From NCBI GenBank assembly GCA_025758045.1, contig CP107208.1, positions 372,001 through 436,000 on the forward strand: a stretch of 64,000 bases of DNA, in the 5' to 3' direction. The notes below the pieces were generated by a model that did not search any database, was not told the origin of the DNA, and worked only from the letters and a program-made list of their open reading frames with translations. Shown piece after piece: positions 38,807 to 46,722 of this stretch. The position numbers and the translations under genes are program-made. Numbering within the stretch: the stretch's first letter is position 1; each line of letters starts with the position of its first letter. The DNA is from Oscillospiraceae bacterium (GTDB taxonomy: Bacteria > Bacillota > Clostridia > Oscillospirales > Ruminococcaceae).

Positions 38807-40051
38807 TCAGCCGTTCAGGGCATCCATGGCTGCCTTGGTGTGATTAACGTAGATCTGCTGGATGTCAGCAATCTCGCCCAAACCGGCGATCTGGGTGTCG
38901 ACGCTGTCAAAGCAGCCAGCGGCGTTGAACTGGCTCAGCCAAGAATCCTCGTCCGCACCGGCCATATCATTGTTGGCGTGGTCACCGGCAACGACCATCA
39001 GCGGGCGCAGGACGACCTTGGTATAACCAGCTTCCTTGACTTTCTCGATGACAGCCTCACAGGCGGTATCCTCCGGCTCACCCTCAACGGTGCCGATGAA
39101 GACGTTGTCATAGCCCAGGGTTTCCATGGTGGTCTGCATCTGGCTGTAGCTGACCTTGGCGGTGTGGGAAGTGCCATGGCCCATGAACACGAAAGCGGTG
39201 CCATCGGCGGCAGCAGCCGCGGCATCCTCATAACCGGCGGTCTTGACGGCCTCGGTGGTGATGGCGGTGGCTACGGCTTCCTTATCCTCGTTGATGACGG
39301 TGGCATCAGCGCCAACCTCGCCCAGCAGGGGCTCGGCGATGGAAACGCTCTCGAACTTATCCTTGTATTCGTCGATGGCTTCGCACATCTCGTCGTACTC
39401 GGCGCCGTGCATCAAATGGGTGGGCTGGACGACCAGGTTCTTGACACCGTTGGCAACAGCGCGGTCGAGGGCCTGCTTCATGTTGTCGATCTTCTCGCCG
39501 TCACGGGCCTGGACATGGTTGATGATGATCTGGGCAGTGAAGGCGCGGCGGACGGACCAATCCGGGTTAGCGGCCTGCAGAGCATCCTCGATGCCCTTGA
39601 TGTCGGCCGCGCGGCTGCCGTTGAAAGAGGTGCCAAAGCTGACGACCAGCAGCTCGCTCTCGCCGATTTCATCTTCGTTGCGGGGGTCGTCCTTGCTGGC
39701 GTCGCCGGTGTCGCGGCCGAAGTACTCGGGGTCAGCGTTCTCACCCTCGACCATTTCCTTCTGGGTGTCGGTCAAGGCATCCCAGGCAGCCTTGGCGGCT
39801 TCGCACTGGGCGTCGGTGTCATCGGTGCGCTCCTGCACGTAGATGGCGTCGATCAGGTCTGCGCAGTTCTTTGCGGCCACCTCGTCAGCATCTCCTTCTT
39901 CGGCTTCCTCTGCGGTGCTCTCGCTGACGGCGGTGCTTTCGGCCACGCTGTCAGAAGAAGCGGCGGTGCTGCCACAGCCAGCCAGCAGTGCGGTGGACAG
40001 GGCCAGGGCAGCTGCCACAGCGGCGGGCTTTTTCCAGTTGATTCTTCTCAT
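38807..40051 (-). CDS. cbiK: Lipoprotein sirohydrochlorin cobaltochelatase (CbiK type)
   Basis: Inserts Co2+ into sirohydrochlorin, the first committed step of the anaerobic cobalamin route. 414 residues: a lipoprotein signal (lipobox LLAGC, Cys26), an acidic linker and small helical region (27-130), then the chelatase from about 135 (ELLVVSFGTSFNGSRAADIK). Metal-binding His residues are visible in QPTHLMHGAEYDEM, MGHGTSHTAKVSY and VVAGDHANND. The lipidated, extracytoplasmic form is unusual, because the rest of the pathway is cytosolic. ATG at 40051 follows AGGAAG. It is the first gene behind the cobalamin riboswitch and has its own terminator. Confidence 0.9.
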   Translation of the reverse strand: MRRINWKKPAAVAAALALSTALLAGCGSTAASSDSVAESTAVSESTAEEAEEGDADEVAAKNCADLIDAIYVQERTDDTDAQCEAAKAAWDALTDTQKEMVEGENADPEYFGRDTGDASKDDPRNEDEIGESELLVVSFGTSFNGSRAADIKGIEDALQAANPDWSVRRAFTAQIIINHVQARDGEKIDNMKQALDRAVANGVKNLVVQPTHLMHGAEYDEMCEAIDEYKDKFESVSIAEPLLGEVGADATVINEDKEAVATAITTEAVKTAGYEDAAAAAADGTAFVFMGHGTSHTAKVSYSQMQTTMETLGYDNVFIGTVEGEPEDTACEAVIEKVKEAGYTKVVLRPLMVVAGDHANNDMAGADEDSWLSQFNAAGCFDSVDTQIAGLGEIADIQQIYVNHTKAAMDALNG

Positions 40052-40141
40052 GCGTTCTGCTTCCTTTCTTATATAACCGATGGGCGGTACAGGGCAGGAC
40101 GGCCGCAGACACAAAAAGGCGTACACCAGAATGGGCCCACT

Positions 40142-40190
40142 AAAAAACGAGGCCTTTTGCATGCAGAATGGCAACACAAAAGGCCCCGTG
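40142..40190 (-). terminator. Riboswitch-controlled terminator before cbiK
   Basis: ACGGGGCCTTTTG pairs with CAAAAGGCCTCGT, followed by TTTTTT on the minus strand. It lies between the cobalamin riboswitch and the cbiK start, the expected place for the off-state hairpin. Confidence 0.85.
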
Positions 40191-40249
40191 CTTTTAACAG
40201 GTTCTTTACGGTACAACCAATTCCTCGTGATCTGGGGCGTTTGCCCCCG

Positions 40250-40445
40250 TACCCGGCAGCGGGCAGGTTTCCTGGCTGAAAGATCAACGCCCACCGCCGC
40301 CTTCCCGGGTAAACACCCAGTGACCGATGCAAAAGCACCCTGGCGGCAGGCTCCCTTAACACAGTGACGAGATCGTGCGGGATTTGCACCTGCTTCCCTT
40401 TTACCCTTTTCTATGCGCAAAATGCGGCATCAAAAGGCACCTGCT
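40250..40445 (-). ncRNA. Cobalamin riboswitch
   Basis: Minus strand: 5' element AGGTGCC, then GGTGCAAATCCCGCACG, then the B12 box AGCCAGGAAACCTGCC (40262-40277), in the canonical order and spacing. It controls cbiK through the terminator at 40142-40190 and possibly the long operon beyond it. Confidence 0.95.
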
Positions 40446-40469
40446 GTCGTATTCAGTTTTACGGTAGCA

Positions 40470-40498
40470 AGTATAACACAATGTGCGGGGAAGTGCAA
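40470..40498 (-). promoter_or_regulatory. Sigma-A promoter of the riboswitch-cbiK transcript
   Basis: TTGCAC (40498-40493), 17-base spacer, TATACT (40475-40470). Transcription would start just before the riboswitch; the leader is about 410 bases. Confidence 0.8.
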
Positions 40499-40510
40499 GG
40501 GCATAACGGA

Positions 40511-40545
40511 TAAAAAGAAAAGCGTCGGCCTGTGCAGACCGGCGC
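40511..40545 (-). terminator. Terminator of the liv-pxp operon
   Basis: GCGCCGGTCTG/CAGGCCGACGC (one mismatch) followed by TTTTCTTTTT on the minus strand. Copy 3 of the 172-bp repeat lies between it and pxpA. Confidence 0.75.
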
Positions 40546-40555
40546 AAAGTGTTAG

Positions 40556-40727
40556 GGCAATACCGCATAATTCTAAGTGCCGATACGGCGAGCGAGGTTC
40601 GGCAGCTGCTAAGCCAAAAGCGCAGATAATACTTTGTGTATTATCGAGCATTTTGGCAACGCAGTTGCCGTGCCGCAGCCGCCGGAGCGGTGCTTAAGCC
40701 GTCAGGCGGGAATTGTGCGGTATTGCC
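40556..40727 (-). repeat. 172-bp structured repeat, copy 3
   Basis: Starts 13 bases after the pxpA stop codon, between stop and terminator. Ends GGCAATACCGCATAATTC/GAATTGTGCGGTATTGCC, 18 bp paired with one G-U. Confidence 0.9.
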
Positions 40728-40740
40728 TTAGAATATAATA

Positions 40741-41496
40741 TTAAAACGCTTTAATCTCTACCCCAGCGGCGGGCAGGGCGGCGGAGATCTTTTGCACAAA
40801 GGCCAGAGCCTTGGGGCCATCGCCATGGACACAGACGGAATCGGCCTGCAGCGCCACCGTGCTGCCATCGTCTGCCTGGGCGGTACCCTGTTTGGCCATT
40901 TGCAGCACCCGCGCAATGGCGGTGTCCTCGTCCGTAATCATTGCACCGGGGGTTCCGCGGGGCACGAGGGTGCCGTCCGGCTTATAGCTGCGGTCAGCGA
41001 ACACCTCGCTGGCCACGGGCAAACCGATGGCGTGGGCGGCCTTGACCATCTCACTGCCGGAGAGTGCCAGCAGCACCGCACCGGGGGCCGCGGCCTGCAC
41101 CGCACGGCAGATGGCCGCGGCCAGCGCAGGGTCCTTGGCGGCCATATTGTACAGCGCACCATGGGGTTTGACGTGGTGCAGCGGCACACCGGCTGCTTCG
41201 CAGAAGGCCTTTAGTGCGCCGATTTGGTACATCACGTCCGCTTCCGCCTCGGCGGGCGAAATCGCCATTTTGCGGCGGCCGAAGCCCTGCAGATCCGGCA
41301 GGCCGGGATGGGCACCCACCTGCACACCATACTTTTTGCACAGCAACACGCTTTTTTGCATGACGGACGGGTCGCCTGCGTGAAAACCGCAGGCAATGTT
41401 GGCCGAGGTAATGTAGGGCAGAATCTCGGCATCCATGCCGATGGTGTAGGCGCCAAAGCTTTCGCCCAGATCACAGTTCAAATCAATGGACGGCAT
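40741..41496 (-). CDS. pxpA: 5-oxoprolinase subunit A (LamB/YcsF family)
   Basis: Part of the ATP-dependent PxpABC complex that opens 5-oxoproline to glutamate. 251 residues starting with DLNCDLGESFGAYTIG, then ITSANIACGFHAGDPS and VKPHGALYNMAAKDP, all family hallmarks. It is the last gene of the long operon and sits two genes away from pxpB and pxpC, with the DUF1445 gene between. Confidence 0.94.
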   Translation of the reverse strand: MPSIDLNCDLGESFGAYTIGMDAEILPYITSANIACGFHAGDPSVMQKSVLLCKKYGVQVGAHPGLPDLQGFGRRKMAISPAEAEADVMYQIGALKAFCEAAGVPLHHVKPHGALYNMAAKDPALAAAICRAVQAAAPGAVLLALSGSEMVKAAHAIGLPVASEVFADRSYKPDGTLVPRGTPGAMITDEDTAIARVLQMAKQGTAQADDGSTVALQADSVCVHGDGPKALAFVQKISAALPAAGVEIKAF

Positions 41497-41509
41497 TGTA
41501 AAGCCCCCT

Positions 41510-42301
41510 TTAAAATTTCAGCGCGGTATTTTTGACATCGGTGATAAACATGTGTCCCGGCGCGTGGGTGATGCAAAACGCCGGTTTGGAGTGCATGACC
41601 ACTGCCTGGGGCGTGACTCCGCAGGGCCAGAACACCGGCGTCTCTCCGGGGCGGATGGTGACGGCGTCGCCATAGTCCGGGTGAGCCAGGTCGGTGATGC
41701 CGATGGCTTCGGGCGTACCAATTTGAACTGGCGCGCCGTGGACGCGGGGCATGCCCGCCGTGATGGCCACCGCTGCGGGCACCTGGGCATACGGAATAGG
41801 CCGCATGCTGACCACCATATTGCCGCTGAACACCCCCGCCGGTGTGCAGGGAATGTTCGTATTATACATAGGTACGTTGACGCCCTCTTCGATCTGGCGC
41901 ACGGGGATGTCAGCTTCGAGAAGCGCCGACTCAAAGGAGAAGCTGCACCCGATGAGGAAACTGACCAAATCGTTCCGTTCTTCAAAATAGTGCGTCACAT
42001 CGGTAGTTTCCTCGGCCAGCTCGCCGTTTCGGTAAATGCGGTAGCGCGGGATGTCGCGGGCAATATCGCTGCCCGGCGCAAACTGGGAAAAGCTGCGCTG
42101 CCCGGCATCGGCCACTTCCAGCAGCGGGCAGGCCTTGGGATTGCGCTGGCAAAACAGCAGGAAGTCCCACGCCAGCGCTTTAGGCAGCACCACCAGATTG
42201 CCCTGAGCGTAGCCATCGCAGTAGCCGGTGGTGGGGGCCGTGAGCTGGCCCGTGCGGATCAGGGCGCGGACCTCGGCGGGGGTGGCGGCGGAATAGGTCA
42301 T
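41510..42301 (-). CDS. DUF1445 (YcsI) family protein, D-glutamate-cyclase-like
   Basis: 263 residues of the putative hydro-lyase family DUF1445. Conserved stretches are TTGYCDGYAQGNLVVLPK, CSFSFESALLEADIP and VFWPCGVTPQAV near the C-terminus, plus THAPGHMFITD. Mammalian D-glutamate cyclase carries this domain in its N-terminal half and DUF4392 in its C-terminal half; here the DUF4392 protein is encoded three genes upstream. A role in D-glutamate/5-oxoproline conversion is inferred from this and from the flanking 5-oxoprolinase genes. Confidence 0.85.
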   Translation of the reverse strand: MTYSAATPAEVRALIRTGQLTAPTTGYCDGYAQGNLVVLPKALAWDFLLFCQRNPKACPLLEVADAGQRSFSQFAPGSDIARDIPRYRIYRNGELAEETTDVTHYFEERNDLVSFLIGCSFSFESALLEADIPVRQIEEGVNVPMYNTNIPCTPAGVFSGNMVVSMRPIPYAQVPAAVAITAGMPRVHGAPVQIGTPEAIGITDLAHPDYGDAVTIRPGETPVFWPCGVTPQAVVMHSKPAFCITHAPGHMFITDVKNTALKF

Positions 42302-42319
42302 GGGGATACACCTCTTTAT

Positions 42320-43312
42320 TTATAGTAGGCGCGCGGCAATTTGCTGTAAAATCGCTGCCTGCCGGCGGGCGGCCCGGACAGCCTGGGCGGGGGAAACAAA
42401 AGTAAAGGCCACCGCCTGTCCCGGGCGCAGCTGGGCCAGTACGGGCAGATCGGCCGAGATGACGGTGGCAATCTTGGCGTAACCGCCGGTGGTCTGGTGG
42501 TCGGTCAGCATCACAATGGGTTGGCTGTCGGCAGAAATTTGTACCGAGCCTGCCGCGATGCCGTCGGACAGGATGTCCGCGCCGTGTTTCATCTCGATGG
42601 CAGGCCCGGCCAGCTTGCAGGCCATGCGGTCACAGTTAGGAGTCAGCTGGTACACACCATGGGTAAAGATGTGCAGGCCAGCGGAGGTAAAAGCGGCATC
42701 CTGCGGGCCGGGCACGGCGCGCAGCAACGGAAAAGTTTGCGTACCAAATGTGCGCACGGGATGCAGGGCGGTGGTGATACACGTATCTTGCAAGGGGCGG
42801 TCCAGATGGCAGGTGATGATTTTTTGCCATAAGGCCGTCGTATCACACAGCCCGGTAGGCAGGGTATCTCCTTTGGCCAGCTTGCGGCCATCAAACCCGC
42901 CGATGCAGCATTTCAAATCGGTGGCGCGGCTGCCCAGCACCGACAGGGTGGCTATGCCGCCGCCCACGGCAAGATAACTGCGCAGGCCGGTGGATGCCAT
43001 GCCCATTTGCAGCGTACTGCCCGCTTTGGCAAACAGCGGTGCGTAGTACGGCACAGGTACACCGTCCAGCGCGGCAGGGCTTACGGCCCCGGTTAAGGCA
43101 AAAACGGTGTCGGTTTCAAATTGCAGGGCTGCGCCCCGCAGGGTACATTCCAGCACCGCCGCGCCCGGTGCGTTGCCGATCAGCATGTTACCCAAACGGT
43201 AGGCGTAGCTGTCCGCCGCGCCGCAGACGCGATAGCCTTTGGCGGCATAGCCGGTGCGGCCTGCGTCCTGCACGGTAGTCAGCGGGCCGGGGTCCAGCAC
43301 TTTCAGGCTCAT
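42320..43312 (-). CDS. pxpC: 5-oxoprolinase subunit C (KipA/allophanate hydrolase subunit 2 family)
   Basis: 330 residues. N-terminal LDPGPLTTVQDAGRTGYAAKG and VCGAADSYAYRLGNMLIGN, and MLTDHQTTGGYAKIATVISAD in two conserved pieces toward the C-terminus. It overlaps the end of pxpB by 4 bases, so the two are translationally coupled, as expected for complex partners. Confidence 0.93.
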   Translation of the reverse strand: MSLKVLDPGPLTTVQDAGRTGYAAKGYRVCGAADSYAYRLGNMLIGNAPGAAVLECTLRGAALQFETDTVFALTGAVSPAALDGVPVPYYAPLFAKAGSTLQMGMASTGLRSYLAVGGGIATLSVLGSRATDLKCCIGGFDGRKLAKGDTLPTGLCDTTALWQKIITCHLDRPLQDTCITTALHPVRTFGTQTFPLLRAVPGPQDAAFTSAGLHIFTHGVYQLTPNCDRMACKLAGPAIEMKHGADILSDGIAAGSVQISADSQPIVMLTDHQTTGGYAKIATVISADLPVLAQLRPGQAVAFTFVSPAQAVRAARRQAAILQQIAARLL

Positions 43313-44004
43313 ACCGCCCCCTCCTTTTGCGCCAGGGCATTAAATTCTGCTTTTGTGATGGGCGTAAACCGGATGCGGTCGCCCGCCGCATAGGGCAGCG
43401 TGCCCGCAGCCGGGTCAAACAATTTGAGCGGCGTGCGGCCGATGAGCTGCCAGCCGCCCGGGCTGGCAATGGGATAAATGCCGGTCTGTTCGCCGCCGAT
43501 TCCCACTGATCCAGCAGGGATCGCTGTGCGCGGCGTACCCAACCGCGGGGTAAACAGCCGTTCATCCAGCCCGCCCAGATACGGGAAGCCGGGCAGAAAG
43601 CCCAGCATATAAATGCGGTAATCCCGCCCGGTGTGCAGGGCGATGACCTCCTGCTCGGTCAGACCCGCGTGCCGGGCCACAAAGGGCAGGTCGGGGCCAA
43701 ACTTGCCGCCATAGCAGACAGGGATCGTGACAAGCTTGCCGTTCTCGGCGGTGCTGCCCGCATCAGGGACATCGGCCAGCTTTTGCATGGCGGCGGCCAC
43801 GGCATCATAGTCGGTCACCAATGGGTCGTAGGTGACCATCAGCGAGGCAAAGGCGGGCACGGTCTCGTCCACGCCGGAGATGTTGGCGGACAAAACGCGG
43901 GTGTTCAGCGCCGCCACGGCCGCGCCGATCTCCGGCGCAATGCGCTGCGTAAAAACTGCCAGCAGGGCGCTGTCCCCCACCGGGTGTACCGTAAACGACA
44001 GCAT
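43309..44004 (-). CDS. pxpB: 5-oxoprolinase subunit B (KipI/allophanate hydrolase subunit 1 family)
   Basis: 231 residues with VHPVGDSALLAVF, PVCYGGKFGPDLPFVARHAG, YRIYMLGFLPGFPYLGGLDE and GSVGIGGEQTGIYPIASPGG. AAAGGGGG precedes the start. Forms the PxpABC complex with its neighbours. Confidence 0.93.
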   Translation of the reverse strand: MLSFTVHPVGDSALLAVFTQRIAPEIGAAVAALNTRVLSANISGVDETVPAFASLMVTYDPLVTDYDAVAAAMQKLADVPDAGSTAENGKLVTIPVCYGGKFGPDLPFVARHAGLTEQEVIALHTGRDYRIYMLGFLPGFPYLGGLDERLFTPRLGTPRTAIPAGSVGIGGEQTGIYPIASPGGWQLIGRTPLKLFDPAAGTLPYAAGDRIRFTPITKAEFNALAQKEGAV

Positions 44005-44028
44005 GGCCGCCGCCCCCTTTCCGCGAAA

Positions 44029-45090
44029 TCAATCAAAGAAATGCTTTGCCAGCACCGGGCCGAACCAGTGATCCGAGTTGTGGGAGAACCGCACCGCGTA
44101 GGCCGTGCACTGGCGCATCAAACTGACGATGCCCACATTCATCCGGGTGCTGAAACCGTCGATGCCCGGCAGCAGCGAGCCGGTCATATCGATAAAACCA
44201 TTGCGCGCAGCCACCCGCATCACTTCGGATTCCATCTCCTCGTGGTGCAGAATCTCCATATCCTTTTTAAGGTACGCCAGCGCCGCCATCAACCCGTAGC
44301 ATCCCCAGTCAGAGCAGGTGGCCGTGATGATGTTATCGGCTTTGGTGGCGCTTAAAATGCCCCCGCCGCAGCCGCACTGGCACTCGCCTTTGTCGGTAAA
44401 GGGCACGTACTTTTTGATATGGTCAGCAATGGTGCCCATGCCGATCTCGTTGCCCAGATCGCCAATGGCAATGTTGGGCACGCCCTGGGTACGCAGCAGA
44501 TTCCAGAGGGCTTCACTCTTGGCCTGCATCTCGGTCACATCCTTGCCCACGGCATTGTGGTAAACGCCCAAAGTGTTGGCACCGCTGGCTTCCACCGAGA
44601 CGACCGCCGCAGGTTTACGGGCGGCCAGCTCGGCGGCCTGGGCGGGGGCGGCGGCCTCATCCTTAGTAAAGGCCACCACGCCCATGCTCAGTGGCAATTC
44701 CTGCACGGTGTCCAGATCTTCGTAAATATGCAGGCCCACCACGGCGGCGCACTTTTCAATGGCCTGCACACTGTCGCTGGGGCAGACGATGACCGGCTTG
44801 GCGTTGAATGCCATGACCAGTGCGCGGGCCAGCAGCATGGCGCTGACTGTGCCGTCCATCTCCGGCACACGGTGTGGCAGCAGAACAAATCCAACCAAAA
44901 TGTACACCAGGTCGTTTTCTTTTACGCTGTCGTACAACACCTGGGCGGCGTGCATCGTCAGCGGCTCGCCAGTGAAGGCGCGGCTGCCTGCATACAAAAT
45001 GCGGCAGACACCGTAGCCGCGGGGGTCGAGGTTCATCAGCGCATCGAGGTTTTCGCCTACGTTGCGTTTTTCCAGTTCATCGCGGGTCAT
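44029..45090 (-). CDS. DUF4392-family protein, D-glutamate cyclase C-terminal-type
   Basis: 353 residues matching the DUF4392 family. Visible features are ILVGFVLLPHRVPEMDGT, SVEASGANTLGVYHNAVGKD, a Cys/Gly-rich loop ECQCGCGGGILSATKAD and ATCSDWGCYGL. In mammalian D-glutamate cyclase this domain is fused after DUF1445; here the partner is a separate gene in the same operon. ATG at 45090 has GGGGG 8 bases upstream and is preferred over GTG three codons earlier. Interconversion of D-glutamate and 5-oxo-D-proline is inferred from family and context. Confidence 0.85.
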   Translation of the reverse strand: MTRDELEKRNVGENLDALMNLDPRGYGVCRILYAGSRAFTGEPLTMHAAQVLYDSVKENDLVYILVGFVLLPHRVPEMDGTVSAMLLARALVMAFNAKPVIVCPSDSVQAIEKCAAVVGLHIYEDLDTVQELPLSMGVVAFTKDEAAAPAQAAELAARKPAAVVSVEASGANTLGVYHNAVGKDVTEMQAKSEALWNLLRTQGVPNIAIGDLGNEIGMGTIADHIKKYVPFTDKGECQCGCGGGILSATKADNIITATCSDWGCYGLMAALAYLKKDMEILHHEEMESEVMRVAARNGFIDMTGSLLPGIDGFSTRMNVGIVSLMRQCTAYAVRFSHNSDHWFGPVLAKHFFD

Positions 45091-45106
45091 GCGGTCCACC
45101 CCCTGT

Positions 45107-45964
45107 TCAATCTACCACGGTGGTTTTCCCGGTGTAGGTAAAGTACTCGCGCAGCACCTCGTCCTGGATGGCCTTGAGCATGGCGGGGTCCTTGCCACCT
45201 GCAGGCTGACCATCCACCTCGCAGGCATGCAGGCAGAAGTTGGAGGAGGAGGTCACGATAATTTCATCGGCGTTTTTCAAATCATCCAACGTAAAGCACT
45301 TTTCCATGACCGTGATGCCCAGCCGGTAGCAGGCCTGGATCATGTGGGTCTTGGCGATGCCCCGCAGGATGAACTCATCGTTGGGGTGGGAGTAGAAGAC
45401 ACCATCTTTCAGGATAGACACATTGGAGTGAGCGCACTCGGTCACGATATCGCCACGATGGAACACGGTCTCCTGTACGCCGATGCGCTTGGCGTGCTGG
45501 GCGGCAACTACGCTGGGCAGCAGGTTCAGCGTTTTGATGTTGCAGTGATAAAAACGGGTGTCTTCGGCGGTGTCCAGCTTGATGGGCACATCGGGATCGT
45601 TCAGGTGGTTGGGTCGGATGGACACCCACAGCTTGCCGGGCAGATCCTCGGCGTAGACGTGGTTGCGGGTCTCAACGCCGCGGGTGACCTGCCAGTAGAC
45701 GAAGTGGGTGGTGCCATCCACCTTGGCCAGCAGGTCGGTCAGCAGCTTGCCCAGTTCCTCTTTCGGCATCGGGATGTGAATATCCAGCGCCTTGGCACTG
45801 GTGTAGAAGCGGTCGAGGTGGTCCTGCATCAGGTATACCTTGCCATTGGCACCGACGGTGGCATCATAGACGCCATCGCCAAAGAAATGTACGCGGTCGT
45901 TGAACGGAACCATCAATTCTTCCGGCGTGCCGATCTTTCCATCGTAATATGCAAGTGCTTCCAT
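45107..45964 (-). CDS. dat: D-amino-acid aminotransferase (class IV PLP enzyme)
   Basis: 285 residues of the DAAT/branched-chain aminotransferase fold. PLP Lys144 lies in HCNIKTLNLLPSV, and HRGDIVTECAHSNVSI is the PLP-phosphate region. The N-terminal half has FGDGVYDATVGANG. It typically exchanges D-glutamate or D-alanine with keto acids. It lies directly upstream of the DUF4392 gene, which links it to D-glutamate handling. GGGAGG precedes the ATG. Confidence 0.88.
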   Translation of the reverse strand: MEALAYYDGKIGTPEELMVPFNDRVHFFGDGVYDATVGANGKVYLMQDHLDRFYTSAKALDIHIPMPKEELGKLLTDLLAKVDGTTHFVYWQVTRGVETRNHVYAEDLPGKLWVSIRPNHLNDPDVPIKLDTAEDTRFYHCNIKTLNLLPSVVAAQHAKRIGVQETVFHRGDIVTECAHSNVSILKDGVFYSHPNDEFILRGIAKTHMIQACYRLGITVMEKCFTLDDLKNADEIIVTSSSNFCLHACEVDGQPAGGKDPAMLKAIQDEVLREYFTYTGKTTVVD

Positions 45965-45991
45965 AACTCTTTCCTCCCCTGTTTTATGATA

Positions 45992-46066
45992 GCGGGCGTT
46001 TTCCCAAGTTTTACTGCGGGCGTTTTCCCAAGTTTTACTGCGGGCGTTTTCCCAAGTTTTACTGCG
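45992..46066. repeat. Three tandem copies of a 24-bp unit at the kinase-like gene's stop codon
   Basis: Unit GCGGGCGTTTTCCCAAGTTT plus TACT repeats exactly at 45992, 46016 and 46040, and a partial fourth copy runs into the gene. The unit is eight codons long, so the stop TAA of the upstream gene is present in each copy in the same frame. Confidence 0.95.
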
Positions 46067-46709
46067 GGCATTTCACCCCAAATTTCAGCTCGATGACTTT
46101 TTTGATGACCTCTACGCAGTTGTCCAGCCCAATGGCGGCGCTGTCCAGGCAGAGGTCGTAGTTTTCTACCCGCTTCCACTGGCGGCCGGTGTGATATTTG
46201 TAGTAGCTCTCCCGGTAGTGGTCCAGCTTGTCGATGTAGCGGATGGCCTGGCTGTGGCCGATGCCCTGGCGCTTCATCTCCCGGTCGATGCGGTCCTCGT
46301 AAGGGGCATCGATGTAGACGGTGAGGACATTGGGCTTATCCTTCAGTACAAAGTCTGCCGCGCGGCCCACACAGATGTAGCTTTCATTGTTCAGCAGTTC
46401 CCGCAGGACCTTGGCCTGGTAGTTGAACAGGTTTTGGTCGCTGATGAAGTTGCCGCTCTCCGGTGGGATAAAGCTGCCGTCGTAGACGTGCTGGGATACG
46501 CGGTAGAGTAGCGTTTTCCTGGTATTTTCATCGGCGGCGGCAAAGATCTTTTCGTTGATGCCGCTGTCCTCGGCTGCCAGGCGCAGCAGCTTGCGGTCAT
46601 AGAGATCAATGTCAAAATCCTTCGCCAGCTTTTTGCCGATGTAACTGCCGCCGCCCGACCCGCAGGTGCGGGTGATGGCCACGGCGAAGTAGGGATAATT
46701 CGGATACAT
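46059..46709 (-). CDS. Cytidylate kinase-like family protein
   Basis: 216 residues of the cytidylate-kinase-like group. P-loop variant TRTCGSGGGSYIGKKLAKDF, then DLYDRKLLRLAAE, SYICVGRAADFVLKD and YIDAPYEDRIDREM. These stand-alone proteins have the nucleotide kinase fold, but their substrates are poorly known. It begins 13 bases after livF and is followed by the aminotransferase gene, so it is inside the transporter operon. Its C-terminus (KCPQ) lies in the tandem repeat. Confidence 0.85.
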   Translation of the reverse strand: MYPNYPYFAVAITRTCGSGGGSYIGKKLAKDFDIDLYDRKLLRLAAEDSGINEKIFAAADENTRKTLLYRVSQHVYDGSFIPPESGNFISDQNLFNYQAKVLRELLNNESYICVGRAADFVLKDKPNVLTVYIDAPYEDRIDREMKRQGIGHSQAIRYIDKLDHYRESYYKYHTGRQWKRVENYDLCLDSAAIGLDNCVEVIKKVIELKFGVKCPQ

Positions 46710-46722
46710 GGCGTGCCCTCCT

